Assembly (NCBI GenBank): GCA_036268485.1
Contig: DATAUC010000077.1
Span: 1-64,000 of the forward strand
Source: Bog-473 sp036268485
Lineage (GTDB): Bacteria > Actinomycetota > Acidimicrobiia > Acidimicrobiales > RAAP-2
Reading direction: 5' to 3'
DNA: 64,000 nucleotides
Part shown: positions 24,179 to 32,283 of the stretch, in pieces
How positions within the stretch are numbered: the stretch's first letter is position 1
How the letters are laid out: every line of letters begins with the position of its first letter
Translations under genes and position numbers: made by a program
Notes under the pieces: model-generated
What the model was told of the DNA's origin: nothing
Database searches by the model: none
What the model saw: the letters and a program-made list of their open reading frames with translations, nothing else

Positions 24179-25341
24179 TGGGCATCGGCTGAATGGTTCG
24201 GCACGCGGAGCTGCACCCGCCACCCTCCGGCGTGCGGCCCACTGGTCAGGGTGCCGCCGATGAGTTCGGCCCGCTCCCGCAGCCCTTCCAGGCCGTAGCC
24301 GCCACCGAGGTCAGCCAATGGACCTGGGGCCTGCGCCTCGATACTGCCGGTGTCGGCCACCGTCAGTGCAACGTCGTCGGCGCTGAAGACCAAACGCACG
24401 GTGGGGACTGAGCCGGGCGCGTGCTTGGCCGCGTTGGTTAGCCCTTCCTGCGCCGTGCGGCGCAGGGCCACGGCCACATCGGCGGCCAGTGGGCGTGGCG
24501 GGCCGACGATCTCGAATGATCCGCCCTCGACGGTCTCGATCAACTGGCGCAGGGCATCGGCCAGCGGTGGGGGATCGGAGCGCAATGATCCGACTGCTTG
24601 CCTGGCCTCGCTGAGGCCTTGCACAGCCAGGCCACGGGCTCGGGAAAGTATGGCGGCGGCGCGACCGTTGGGTTCGGCGTCGGTGCTGAGGACGGCCTCG
24701 AGGGCGTCGAGTTGCAGGACGAGGGCACCCAGACTGTGGGCCAGGATGTCGTGGATCTCCCGGGCCGCGTTGGCCCGCTCGGCCAATCCGGCCGCTCGAG
24801 CGTGTTCCTCGCGAGCTCGCTCGACGTCGGCCAGGCGCAACTCGGCCTCTTCGGCCCGCAGCATGTGTTGCTTGCGCCCCGACGCTGTGAGGTAGCCGAT
24901 GATGGCCACCGAACCCAGGGTGATGTTCGAGGTCGGCTCCCCGGCCACCAGGATGGCGATGGCGGTCACGACGACGGCCAGCGCGGTGACAAAACCACCG
25001 GGAGCCAAGGGCAGGTTGGCCCCGATGTCCAGCCCGACCAGGATGATCAGGATGGCGGTCCCCACGCCGGGGTCGTAGCCGAGGAGCACCCCGCAGCTCA
25101 CGGCGGCAACGACACTGCGGGCCAGCGCGCCCGGAGCCTGGGGCCACACGGTGTTGACGCCCTGCAGCCCCACCGCCGGGATCAGGCTGACCAGCATGAC
25201 CAGCCCGTTCCCGGACCACGCCGGGTGGGGTTGGCCTATGAACACGGTTGCCGTGATGACGGCGAGAGCCAGGAGCCGGGCCGCCTGGGCGTAGCGGCCT
25301 CCGAACATGTGAAGCGAGAATTCAGTCGGCCTCGTGCTCAA
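24175..25341 (-). CDS. Sensor histidine kinase (HPK7/LiaS-DesK type)
   Basis: A membrane kinase of up to 388 residues. Five or six hydrophobic segments fill about residues 25-165. The dimerisation box with the phospho-acceptor His is AAREIHDILAHSLGALVLQL, near residue 225. The ATP-binding domain has TAQEGLTNAAKHA (N box) and GGGYGLEGLRERAELIGG (G box). TTG 25341 makes a 4-base overlap with the preceding stop; GTG 25356 and ATG 25308 are alternatives in frame. With no extracytoplasmic domain it probably senses a signal in the membrane, as LiaS or DesK do. Confidence 0.92.
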   Translation of the reverse strand: MSTRPTEFSLHMFGGRYAQAARLLALAVITATVFIGQPHPAWSGNGLVMLVSLIPAVGLQGVNTVWPQAPGALARSVVAAVSCGVLLGYDPGVGTAILIILVGLDIGANLPLAPGGFVTALAVVVTAIAILVAGEPTSNITLGSVAIIGYLTASGRKQHMLRAEEAELRLADVERAREEHARAAGLAERANAAREIHDILAHSLGALVLQLDALEAVLSTDAEPNGRAAAILSRARGLAVQGLSEARQAVGSLRSDPPPLADALRQLIETVEGGSFEIVGPPRPLAADVAVALRRTAQEGLTNAAKHAPGSVPTVRLVFSADDVALTVADTGSIEAQAPGPLADLGGGYGLEGLRERAELIGGTLTSGPHAGGWRVQLRVPNHSADAQ

Positions 25342-25871
25342 CGGATCGGTGGCCACTGGGCGGGCCGATCGGAGGACTGCACGGGCCCACGGTACTGGCC
25401 CGAGGTTGAGGCGCCTCGGGTGGTCAGGGATTGCGTGCGCATCCAGATGACGGCTGCCTCGCCCAGGAGGGTGAGACCCAGGCTCAAGACGATGGAGCTT
25501 GTAAGCGCCGAGCGGGTGCCTCCGGCGGCCACCCCGCCGACATCGAGGATCACCTTGGCCAGCACGTTGCCGGCGAACACGATGACCGAGGCCACGCTCC
25601 AGCTGACCCACGGGGTGCCACTCACGTCGGTGATCGTGTCCAGGCGACCGCGAAGCATGCCGAGACTCAGGGAGAGCGCAGCACCGATGGCCACGACGGT
25701 GATGTCGGTGGCGTTCATCTTCACGTGGAACATGTTCTGCAGGCCGATGATGCCGGCGACGATGGGCAGTAGGAACAGCTTCTTGGGCGCCGGCACCGGC
25801 CGACCCTTCATCCGGCGGGCCACCACGAAGGCGATGACGGCGAGGGCTTCGACAATGGAGATGACGTTCAT
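25338..25871 (-). CDS. Small membrane protein, CcdC/DUF1453-like
   Basis: A 177-residue protein with about four membrane helices (VEALAVIAFVVARR, LFLLPIVAGIIGLQ, TVVAIGAALSLSLGM, SVASVIVFAGNVLAK, SSIVLSLGLTLLGEA). The loop RRMKGRPVPAPKKL resembles the CcdC/DUF1453 family. It starts 1 base after its upstream partner and overlaps the kinase gene, so it lies in the middle of a four-gene operon. It could modulate the kinase, as LiaF does for LiaS, but it is not homologous to LiaF as far as I can see. Confidence 0.75.
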   Translation of the reverse strand: MNVISIVEALAVIAFVVARRMKGRPVPAPKKLFLLPIVAGIIGLQNMFHVKMNATDITVVAIGAALSLSLGMLRGRLDTITDVSGTPWVSWSVASVIVFAGNVLAKVILDVGGVAAGGTRSALTSSIVLSLGLTLLGEAAVIWMRTQSLTTRGASTSGQYRGPVQSSDRPAQWPPIR

Positions 25872-25872
25872 G

Positions 25873-26394
25873 TCAGACCGCCCACTCAAGGGTGGACTGG
25901 CGGCGGGCCTGGTTTCGGCCCACGGCCAGGCGGATGCTGCGGGTGATGGCCATGGCCACAGCCATGAAGATCAAGGCGTCGGTGAGGGCATCGACCGTGA
26001 TGCTGTTGGTGACGAGCCAGTGGCCCAGCTGGGTGGTGTACCAGTGGTTGGCGCCGTAGGTGAACAGCAGTCTGGTGCCGATGACGACGATCCAGAAGGC
26101 GGCATAGGGCGTGCCGGCGGTGCTCACGACCCGGCCGGACGCGCTGTCGCAGGCGACCTTCATGAGGCCGAATGAAGCGGCAATGCCCAGCAGCACGCCG
26201 AGCCCGGTGAGGGCGATCTCGAGCACTTCGCCGTTGCCGGATGTCGCCGGGTGACTCAGGAAGAGCGGGATGATGCCGGCGGCCAGAAGGACGGGCCGGA
26301 GGATGCGGGAGGTGCTGACCTTGCGCCGGCCGAGGTCGGCTTCGAGTACTGCGAAGAGCACGAGGATATTGACGAGGAGAACATCGGTTGGCAT
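25873..26394 (-). CDS. Membrane protein, first gene of the two-component operon
   Basis: A 173-residue protein with about five hydrophobic segments (VLLVNILVLFAVLEA, VLLAAGIIPLFLSH, IALTGLGVLLGIAAS, AFWIVVIGTRLLFTYG, ALIFMAVAMAITRSI). It resembles the following gene in size and layout, so the pair may be distant paralogues. ATG 26394 is preceded by AAGGTGG. It opens the operon with the second membrane protein, kinase and regulator. Its function is unknown. Confidence 0.75.
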   Translation of the reverse strand: MPTDVLLVNILVLFAVLEADLGRRKVSTSRILRPVLLAAGIIPLFLSHPATSGNGEVLEIALTGLGVLLGIAASFGLMKVACDSASGRVVSTAGTPYAAFWIVVIGTRLLFTYGANHWYTTQLGHWLVTNSITVDALTDALIFMAVAMAITRSIRLAVGRNQARRQSTLEWAV

Positions 26395-26489
26395 GGTCGC
26401 CACCTTTCGGTCGGGGTACCTCTCAACCGTGACAGGAGGCAGTCCCCAGCGAATCGGCCCCGGGGTGGGTCCAGGGGTGGAACGGCCGG

Positions 26490-26517
26490 GGCCCCTCCAC
26501 CCGTGGGTGGAGGGGCC
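26490..26517 (+). terminator. Strong GC hairpin with short U tract
   Basis: A perfect 13-base stem (GGCCCCTCCACCC paired with GGGTGGAGGGGCC) closes on 2 bases and is followed by TTTCTC on the plus strand. It lies between two minus-strand genes, downstream of the secreted Ala-rich gene. On the minus strand the hairpin lacks a U run, but it could still end that transcript or protect its end. Confidence 0.55.
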
Positions 26518-26558
26518 TTTCTCAACCGATGATTGGCGAAGCCGGTGCACGATCGTGG

Positions 26559-26978
26559 CTACCAGACGAAGCTTGACGCCTTGGTCGTGGCCGACTCGCT
26601 GGCGGCGGCCTGGTTGGCGGCGACGATCTGCTGCTGGGTCGTGGCGGAGGTCTTGGCGGCCTGATTGATGGCTTGCGTATTGGCCGCCTGCTTCTGGGTC
26701 GACTGGGCCTGGGCCGCTGCGATCTGTGCCGCGTTGGTGGCGTTGGTCTGGTTCATGTAGGTGGTGGCGTTGACCATGCCGGGAGTAGCGGAGGTGGCGG
26801 ACGTGGTGGGTGCCATCATTCCGATCAGGCCGGCGCCCTGGGCGGCGGATGTCATGGTGGTCGGTGTCGTGGCGGCCCCGGCGGCCCCGGCCAATCCGGC
26901 CATGCCGGCGATGCCAGCGGCGGCAGCAAAGGCGCCCCGGAGGGTCCAGCGGGTGATGGTGGCGGTGGTGCTGTGCAT
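26559..26978 (-). CDS. Secreted Ala/Gln/Thr-rich protein under ECF promoter
   Basis: A 139-residue exported protein. The signal peptide is TLRGAFAAAAGIAGMAGLAG followed by an Ala-rich cleavage zone near residue 35. The mature part has no Cys and almost no charge. It consists of an unstructured Thr/Ser/Ala/Met segment and then a long Ala/Gln/Asn helix (QIAAAQAQSTQKQAANTQA), ending in the aromatic residues SSFVW. ATG 26978 is chosen because GGAG lies 6 bases upstream. Its promoter matches that of the divergent ECF sigma gene. It belongs to no family I know and may be a surface or wall-associated protein made under envelope stress. Confidence 0.72.
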   Translation of the reverse strand: MHSTTATITRWTLRGAFAAAAGIAGMAGLAGAAGAATTPTTMTSAAQGAGLIGMMAPTTSATSATPGMVNATTYMNQTNATNAAQIAAAQAQSTQKQAANTQAINQAAKTSATTQQQIVAANQAAASESATTKASSFVW

Positions 26979-27029
26979 GGCAGTCTCCATTCGGTTGGTG
27001 GCCCGGTCGGCCGTTGGTGTGTTCGATCT

Positions 27030-27060
27030 CGGATACGCAACCGCACGGCAAACGGTTCAA
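27030..27060 (-). promoter_or_regulatory. ECF-type promoter towards the secreted Ala-rich gene
   Basis: Read on the minus strand: TTGAACC (27060-27054), 16 bases, CGTATCCG (27037-27030). It is identical in both boxes and spacing to the promoter facing the sigma gene. The TGAACC...CGT pattern resembles that reported for SigL/SigK-group ECF factors. Confidence 0.72.
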
Positions 27061-27092
27061 AGAAAATGGGGGAAATTCTTTTCTTTTTGCTG

Positions 27093-27123
27093 TTGAACCT
27101 TTCCGAGAGTCGCTCCGTATCCG
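27093..27123 (+). promoter_or_regulatory. ECF-type promoter towards the sigma factor gene
   Basis: TTGAACC (27093-27099), 16 bases, CGTATCCG (27116-27123). The expected transcript start (about 27128-27131) falls at or within an AGGAGG ribosome site (27129-27134). It is a mirror partner of the promoter at 27030-27060 and suggests autoregulation by the sigma factor. Confidence 0.72.
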
Positions 27124-27168
27124 TGGGGAGGAGGACCGTGATCATGCAGATGCGCGAAGCTCAACGAA

Positions 27169-27729
27169 GTGAACGTCGAGCCCCCATCACCGGGGAGGTC
27201 AGAGGACGCCCAGCTGCTGGCGGCTGTGGGCGCGGGCGACCGCGGCGAGCCCCTGCGCGTGCTCTATGCCCGCTACGCCGGGCGGGTCTACGGACTTGGC
27301 GTCCAGTTGCTGGGCGACCGGGGCCTGGCCGAGGAGTTGGTGCAGGAGACCTTTCTCAGGGTCTGGCGCACGGCGTCGCGCTATGACCCAGAACGTGGTT
27401 CACCTTCGACCTTCATCTTCACCATTGCCCGGCGCCTGGCCATCGACTTGTGGCGGCGACCGTCGTCGCGGCCCGGTGAACCCGAAGCCGAGGCGCCACC
27501 CGATGACGATCGGGTGGACAGCGTCCTGGTCCGCCTCGAAGTCAGGGAAGCCATGAACTCCCTCACCGGGGCCCACCGGGAGATTCTCGAACTGTCCTAT
27601 GTCGAGGGGCTCAAGCAGACCGAGATGGCAGCCCGCCTGGGCATTCCGATCGGCACGGTCAAGACGCGGAGCCACCATGCATTGCGTGCCCTGAAGGCGG
27701 CCCTCCAAGTGAGGGGGATCGATGGCTGA
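27169..27729 (+). CDS. ECF RNA polymerase sigma factor (SigK/SigL-like)
   Basis: A 186-residue group IV sigma factor. Region 2 spans about residues 25-95 (LYARYAGRVYGLGVQLLGD, LAEELVQETFLRVWRTASRY, FIFTIARRLAIDLWRR). Region 4 spans about 125-180 (LTGAHREILELSYVEGLKQT, then LGIPIGTVKTRSHHALRALK). GTG 27169 is the only start in frame, because a stop lies at 27139-27141, but it has no ribosome site. A strong AGGAGG site points instead to ATG 27144 in another frame. The anti-sigma gene overlaps its end by 8 bases. Divergent twin promoters suggest it drives its own gene and the secreted protein. Confidence 0.93.
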   Translation: MNVEPPSPGRSEDAQLLAAVGAGDRGEPLRVLYARYAGRVYGLGVQLLGDRGLAEELVQETFLRVWRTASRYDPERGSPSTFIFTIARRLAIDLWRRPSSRPGEPEAEAPPDDDRVDSVLVRLEVREAMNSLTGAHREILELSYVEGLKQTEMAARLGIPIGTVKTRSHHALRALKAALQVRGIDG

Positions 27730-28459
27730 TCCACACGCCGAGCCGCATCCCGATGTCGCCGGCTTTCTGCTGGGTGCGCTGGACGAGGCCGAAGCGGCTG
27801 AGTTCGAGCGCCACCTGGCTGACTGTCCAGCCTGCCAGGACGAGATGCAAGACCTCTCGTCTCTTCCGGGGCTCCTGTCGGATATGGCCCCCTTCGAGGA
27901 GCTGCCCCCCGACCTCGAGGCACGCACCTTCGAGGCCATCGCGCAAGCCGCAGTGGCCGACGAACCAGTGATCGCCCCGGTCGTCTCCCTCAGTCAGGCC
28001 CGTGAGCGCCGGCGTTGGAGCAGCCGGCAGATGATCCTGACCGCCGCTGCGGCAACCGTGGTGGGTGTGGTCGGTCTGGGTGCGGGCCTGGGCATCGCCC
28101 ATCGCCAGCCTGCGGCCCAGGCCGTGGAGCATCTGGTCGCCCCCGACGGAGGGCAGGGCCGGGGCACCGCCACCATCCGGGCCACGCTGACCGGACTGAC
28201 CATCAACTTGAACGTCCATGGGCTGGCGCCCTCACGACCCGGGACCGTCTACACCTGCTGGTTGGTCGGTTCCGGTGACACCCTCTCGCATCAGAACCGG
28301 GTCTCGGTGGGCTCCTTTGTGGTGGGGGCCAATGGTTCGGCCAACGTCGTGTGGAACACCGGAGCCAGCCTGCATCGCTTTCCCACCCTGGGCGTCACCT
28401 TGGAGCCAGATAACGGTGATCCCCTGCATCAGGGACCCAAAGTGCTCGAGGACGTCTAG
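27722..28459 (+). CDS. RskA-like anti-sigma factor
   Basis: A 245-residue membrane anti-sigma protein. The cytoplasmic N-terminus has a zinc-binding HLADCPAC motif (HxxxCxxC) near residue 31 and would hold the sigma factor. One membrane helix lies at about residues 103-125 (ILTAAAATVVGVVGLGAGLG). The outer domain (about 126-245) is the RskA-type sensor, with TCWLVGSGDTLSH and VSVGSFVVGANGSANV. Regulated proteolysis of such proteins releases the sigma factor. Translation is coupled to the sigma gene by an 8-base overlap. Confidence 0.92.
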   Translation: MADPHAEPHPDVAGFLLGALDEAEAAEFERHLADCPACQDEMQDLSSLPGLLSDMAPFEELPPDLEARTFEAIAQAAVADEPVIAPVVSLSQARERRRWSSRQMILTAAAATVVGVVGLGAGLGIAHRQPAAQAVEHLVAPDGGQGRGTATIRATLTGLTINLNVHGLAPSRPGTVYTCWLVGSGDTLSHQNRVSVGSFVVGANGSANVVWNTGASLHRFPTLGVTLEPDNGDPLHQGPKVLEDV

Positions 28460-28522
28460 CGGTCCCCAGCCATCCCGGTCTTGCTGCCTATGCTCTCCGG
28501 CGGACAACGGAGGGCAGGAACG

Positions 28523-29029
28523 ATGAAGGCATTGGGACTCAGACTGACGGCAATGACGGCGGTAGCGCTCGTGCTGCTGCCTGCTGCCAGCGCGGCGGCC
28601 AAGTCCACCACCCATGTCGGATCCAATCCCTCCAGCGCGTTCTGCGTGGCCATCGAGAACGAGCAGGCGGGCGTGTCCAAGAACCAGTCAGAGGTCAAGA
28701 AGGACATGGCCTCGGGCCAGCTGTCCCTGGTCAAGAAGGCGTCGCTGGAGATTTACGGCATCGACATGCAGGCGGCCCAAAACGTGCAGTCCGCCCTGGG
28801 CTCGGCGCCGGCCAAGGTGAAGGCGGCCGTGGCCGCGACGCTGAAGTTTGATGCCACGCTCAAGTCGATCATCAAGAAGTCCAAGACGTTGGCCGGGTTG
28901 ACGGCGGCCGAGACGGCCGCGGCCGGCAATCCCAAGGTGACCAACGCCGGTCAGGTGCTCACGGTCTACTTCAACAGCCAGTGTGACACCCGTACCACCA
29001 CCCCTAAGGGGTCGGTCGGGGGTGCGTGA
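28523..29029 (+). CDS. Secreted helical Cys-pair protein (paralogue A)
   Basis: A 168-residue exported protein. The signal peptide is MKALGLRLTAMTAVALVLLP with an Ala-rich cleavage site. The mature part is helical and Lys/Ala-rich, framed by two Cys in NPSSAFC and YFNSQC. The middle (SAPAKVKAAVAATLKFDATL) aligns with the gene at 32839-33387, so the two are paralogues. AGGAACG precedes ATG 28523. It lies 63 bases after the anti-sigma gene on the same strand and could be read through, although no ECF motif was found in the gap. Function unknown. Confidence 0.72.
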   Translation: MKALGLRLTAMTAVALVLLPAASAAAKSTTHVGSNPSSAFCVAIENEQAGVSKNQSEVKKDMASGQLSLVKKASLEIYGIDMQAAQNVQSALGSAPAKVKAAVAATLKFDATLKSIIKKSKTLAGLTAAETAAAGNPKVTNAGQVLTVYFNSQCDTRTTTPKGSVGGA

Positions 29030-29993
29030 GCACGTCGGGATTCACCACGTTGATCGGAGTGCCGCCGGCGTAAGCGTTGATCTGGTCGAAAATGTCTGCA
29101 AACTGGAGCTCCCACTCGTCCCTTGAGACGTAGCCGATGTGGGGTGTGCAGACCACGTTGTCCATGGTGAGAAGCGGATCGTTCGGATCCACCAACGGCT
29201 CCTCGTCGAAGACGTCCAGGGCCGCCAGGGCCGGCCGGCCCGACTGCAGCGCCGTCACCAGTGCCCCCGCCTCTACGAGCCCGGCCCGGCTGGTGTTGAC
29301 GATCAGCGCGGTGTCCTTCATCTGTGCCAGATCGTCGGCGCTGACGATGCCCCGGGTATCGGCCACCAGGCGCAGATGCAGTGAGATGACGTCGCAGCGG
29401 GCGAAGAACTCGCGCTGACTGGTGGCCACCGTCCAGCCGTCGGCCCGGGCCCGCTCCAGTGAGGCCGGGCTGGCCCAGATGACAACGTCCATTCCGAACA
29501 CCTTGGCGTAGTCGGCCACCACCCGGCCGATACGCCCGTAGCCGAAGACCCCGAAGGTCTTGCCCCGCAGCGTCTGGCCGACACCCATCTGCCAGTGGCC
29601 GGCCCGCATGGAGGCCACTTGCTGGGGGATCAAGCGCATGGCGGCTAGGACGAGGGCCCAGGTCAACTCCGCCGCGGCGTAGGACGGAGTATCGGCGTGG
29701 AGATTGGAGGAGACCACGATGCCCAGCTCGGTGCAGGCGTCCACGTCGATATGGGGGTAGACGCTGCGCTGGCTGATGAGGCGGAGCGCGGGCAGGCGCT
29801 CGAGCAAGGGACGGCGGATCTGCGTGCGCTCTCGGATGAGAACCAGCGCCTCGGTGCCCGCCAGCCGTTCGGCTAAGGCGGCGGTGTCCTGCTCGTGGTC
29901 GTTCCACACCTCGACATCGTGATCGCGCAGCCGCTCGAAGCAGGCCAAGGTGCGGAGCGTGTCGAAGTAGTCATCGAGGATGGCGACTCGCAT
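29004..29993 (-). CDS. D-2-hydroxyacid dehydrogenase (phosphoglycerate-dehydrogenase-like)
   Basis: A 329-residue NAD-dependent enzyme of the D-isomer 2-hydroxyacid family. The Rossmann motif is FGVFGYGRIGRVVADYAKVF near residue 145. The catalytic Arg lies in VNTSRAGLVE, the Glu in VFDEEPL, and the His in CTPHIGYVSRDEWE. Its 3' end overlaps paralogue A by 26 bases in convergent arrangement. It is not SerA itself, since it has no ACT domain. The substrate is probably a 2-hydroxy or 2-oxo acid, not further defined. Confidence 0.93.
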   Translation of the reverse strand: MRVAILDDYFDTLRTLACFERLRDHDVEVWNDHEQDTAALAERLAGTEALVLIRERTQIRRPLLERLPALRLISQRSVYPHIDVDACTELGIVVSSNLHADTPSYAAAELTWALVLAAMRLIPQQVASMRAGHWQMGVGQTLRGKTFGVFGYGRIGRVVADYAKVFGMDVVIWASPASLERARADGWTVATSQREFFARCDVISLHLRLVADTRGIVSADDLAQMKDTALIVNTSRAGLVEAGALVTALQSGRPALAALDVFDEEPLVDPNDPLLTMDNVVCTPHIGYVSRDEWELQFADIFDQINAYAGGTPINVVNPDVLTHPRPTP

Positions 29994-30005
29994 CGGACCC
30001 GTTCG

Positions 30006-32198
30006 CTACAACTTGATGCGGCCCAGCCAGGACAGGAACGGTGAGACTGCTGATGCCGGAGCAGCCGGCGCAACTGGTGCGGCAGCGGCTGCCGGAGTGG
30101 TGGCCGGAGGCACGTATCCGCCGATGACTGGTGCCGGGTCGGGCAGTCGGAGCGGCACCGTCGTGACGACCGGGGTGACCCGGCCGAGCGGCAGTTCGAC
30201 CGATGAGGGCCCGGCCGCACTGTGGGCCACCTTGTAGACGCCGCCCACCAGGTTCAGCGTCTCGGGCACTGTTGGCTGCAGGTGGGGTGAGTCCGCCGTG
30301 GTGATGGTGATGCGGATGCGGTGCCCGGCGGCGATGGTGCTCAGGGTGGGGAAGATCTCCACGTTGTACTGCGTCAGGGCCCCTGGAGTCACCGGTTGCG
30401 AGGACGCCTGGGTGTAGGGGTGGTATGGCAGGAGGTACTGGCCATCGGGAGCCGTCCACGACTGGGACGCGCTGGTGGCCCGCAACGAACCCAGCAGTGC
30501 GCCTTCGGTCAGCGGCTTCGCCTGCCCGCTGGGGCTGACGTCCTCCACCTCGACCACCCACTCGGTGTCGGTGGTGTTGGCCTTGGCGTAAATGGACGCC
30601 GAAATCGGACCCCCGAGCGTCTGCGCTTGAGCGAAGGGCGCGGTGGTGTAGTTCAAGACGGTCGGACCTAACTGGGTCAGGCGGTCATCTTGCAGGCAGG
30701 GCAAGGAGGTGATGCCGACCTCCTCCTCAGCGAAGAGCACCGGACCGATGGCCCATTGGTCGATGGCCTCTCCGCACGGACTGCCCAGTGGTGACCAGGC
30801 CAGGGTGTCCGATCCGGATCCCGTCGGAGCGGTCGTGGTCAGGCGCCCGTCGTTGAGCGAGGTCGGGTCAGATCCGGACCGTCCCGACGCCAGGTAGTAG
30901 CGCGTCGGCGTGAGCCCGGTGAAGGGGAACGTGGTGGTCTCGTCGTACGTTTTGGTGCCGATGTCGTAGAAGTGCAGTGGAGTGGGTGTCTCGGCCATGC
31001 CGGTGTCGACGCCCTTCAACCACGTGTCGAACCAGCGCAGCATGAGAGGGTCGATGTTGATGGTGGCGGCACCCAGGTGGGTGAACGGTCCATCCCACAA
31101 TTGGTAGCGGCCGGTCACGGCCTGACCCGGCGTCATCTGGGCGCCGGCGCTCTTCTGGTCGTAGAGATTCTGCAGGGCGGCGTAGTTCAGGGGCTCGCCC
31201 CGTTGGAAGAGGTCGAACTCGCCTCCGACCAGGTAGGCCGGAATTCCGTTGGCCACCACGTTGGCCAGCACCGACGACGGCTGGCGGGCCTGCCAGTAGG
31301 CGTCGTCGTAGGCGTCGTCCTGCCCGCTCAAGATGTTGGCCGTGAAGTTGGTGTCGAAGTCGAAGAGGTCGACCAGGTGGTCGGTCAGGACCGAGGCCAG
31401 CCCGTCACCGGCGTTCGGTTCCATCAGGGCCGTGGCCAGAGGGTTGACCAGGTTGAGACCACTGGTCAGGCCCAGGTAGGTCACGCCGAATTCGGAGTCG
31501 AGGATGCCTCCCATGAAGGCGGTGTCGCGGTAGAGGTCGGTGGCGGAGACGATGGGGAAGATGGCCTTGAGCGGACTGTTCGGGCCGACGGCGCCTGCGG
31601 TGAGGATCTGGTTGATGCCCAGATAGCTGGCCCCGTACAGGCCGACCTTGCCGTCGGAGTGGGGCAGCGCGGCCGCCCACTGCACCAATTCCACGCTGTC
31701 CTGCTGCTGGGCCGGGTCGAACAAGCCGAACTGGCCCTCCGAGTCCCCGGTGCCCCGCACATCGACCACGGCATCGATGTAGCCCCGCTCAACGATGTAC
31801 TTGTCGGCTCCGGTCCCGCCGCCGGCCACGCCGGCCGTGCTCTTGCCGTACGGCGTCTGCGTCATGATCACCGGGAACGGTCCGGTCGCCTCCGCCCCTC
31901 CGGAGGTCGGGAAGTAGACGTCGGCCCGCAAGATCGTCCCGTCGTTCATGGTGATGGGAACGTTCCTCTGTTCGCCCACCGCGTAGGTGACGGCTTCGGG
32001 TGTCCAGGCGGCTCCCGGCGCGGCACTGGCGGCCGCCACGTCGGCGGGCAGTGCGAGGACGGTCGTACCGGCCGCACCGGCCGTGGTGTGGCTGAAGCCC
32101 ACCAGGGCCGACGTCGCCGTCGCGGTGGCCAACGCCATGGTCCGCCAACGCGGCAGGTGCCGCCGAGATACACCGAGAATTCCGCCGAGCATGGTCAC
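30006..32198 (-). CDS. Secreted CocE/NonD-type hydrolase (Xaa-Pro dipeptidyl peptidase S15 fold)
   Basis: A 730-residue exported serine hydrolase. A long signal peptide fills residues 1-42. The alpha/beta-hydrolase core has the nucleophile in LYGASYLGINQIL (about residue 190) and a likely catalytic His in GPFTHLG near residue 385. A beta-sandwich domain typical of CocE follows at about 530-690 (AGHRIRITITTADSPHLQ). A Pro/Ala-rich tail (about 690-720) ends in FLSWLGRIKL, which may touch the envelope. Family members hydrolyse acyl esters or Pro peptides; the substrate is unknown. GTG 32198 has GGAG upstream; ATG 32192 is possible. Confidence 0.9.
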   Translation of the reverse strand: MTMLGGILGVSRRHLPRWRTMALATATATSALVGFSHTTAGAAGTTVLALPADVAAASAAPGAAWTPEAVTYAVGEQRNVPITMNDGTILRADVYFPTSGGAEATGPFPVIMTQTPYGKSTAGVAGGGTGADKYIVERGYIDAVVDVRGTGDSEGQFGLFDPAQQQDSVELVQWAAALPHSDGKVGLYGASYLGINQILTAGAVGPNSPLKAIFPIVSATDLYRDTAFMGGILDSEFGVTYLGLTSGLNLVNPLATALMEPNAGDGLASVLTDHLVDLFDFDTNFTANILSGQDDAYDDAYWQARQPSSVLANVVANGIPAYLVGGEFDLFQRGEPLNYAALQNLYDQKSAGAQMTPGQAVTGRYQLWDGPFTHLGAATINIDPLMLRWFDTWLKGVDTGMAETPTPLHFYDIGTKTYDETTTFPFTGLTPTRYYLASGRSGSDPTSLNDGRLTTTAPTGSGSDTLAWSPLGSPCGEAIDQWAIGPVLFAEEEVGITSLPCLQDDRLTQLGPTVLNYTTAPFAQAQTLGGPISASIYAKANTTDTEWVVEVEDVSPSGQAKPLTEGALLGSLRATSASQSWTAPDGQYLLPYHPYTQASSQPVTPGALTQYNVEIFPTLSTIAAGHRIRITITTADSPHLQPTVPETLNLVGGVYKVAHSAAGPSSVELPLGRVTPVVTTVPLRLPDPAPVIGGYVPPATTPAAAAAPVAPAAPASAVSPFLSWLGRIKL

Positions 32199-32283
32199 CT
32201 TTTCTCCGTCCTGACCGGGGCATCGTAAGGAGGGGGCCCGGGCACCGCCAATTCTCAGCTTCGGCCGGCTGGGGGCATGCCGG

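Noticed and set aside
24598..26175. A 525-residue plus-strand frame across the kinase and membrane genes
   Set aside because: It spans several real minus-strand genes and has low-complexity Gly/Asp/His composition with no motif.
30972..32228. A 418-residue open frame opposite the CocE hydrolase
   Set aside because: Biased, Gly/Val/Gln-rich shadow sequence typical of GC-rich antisense frames. No family features.
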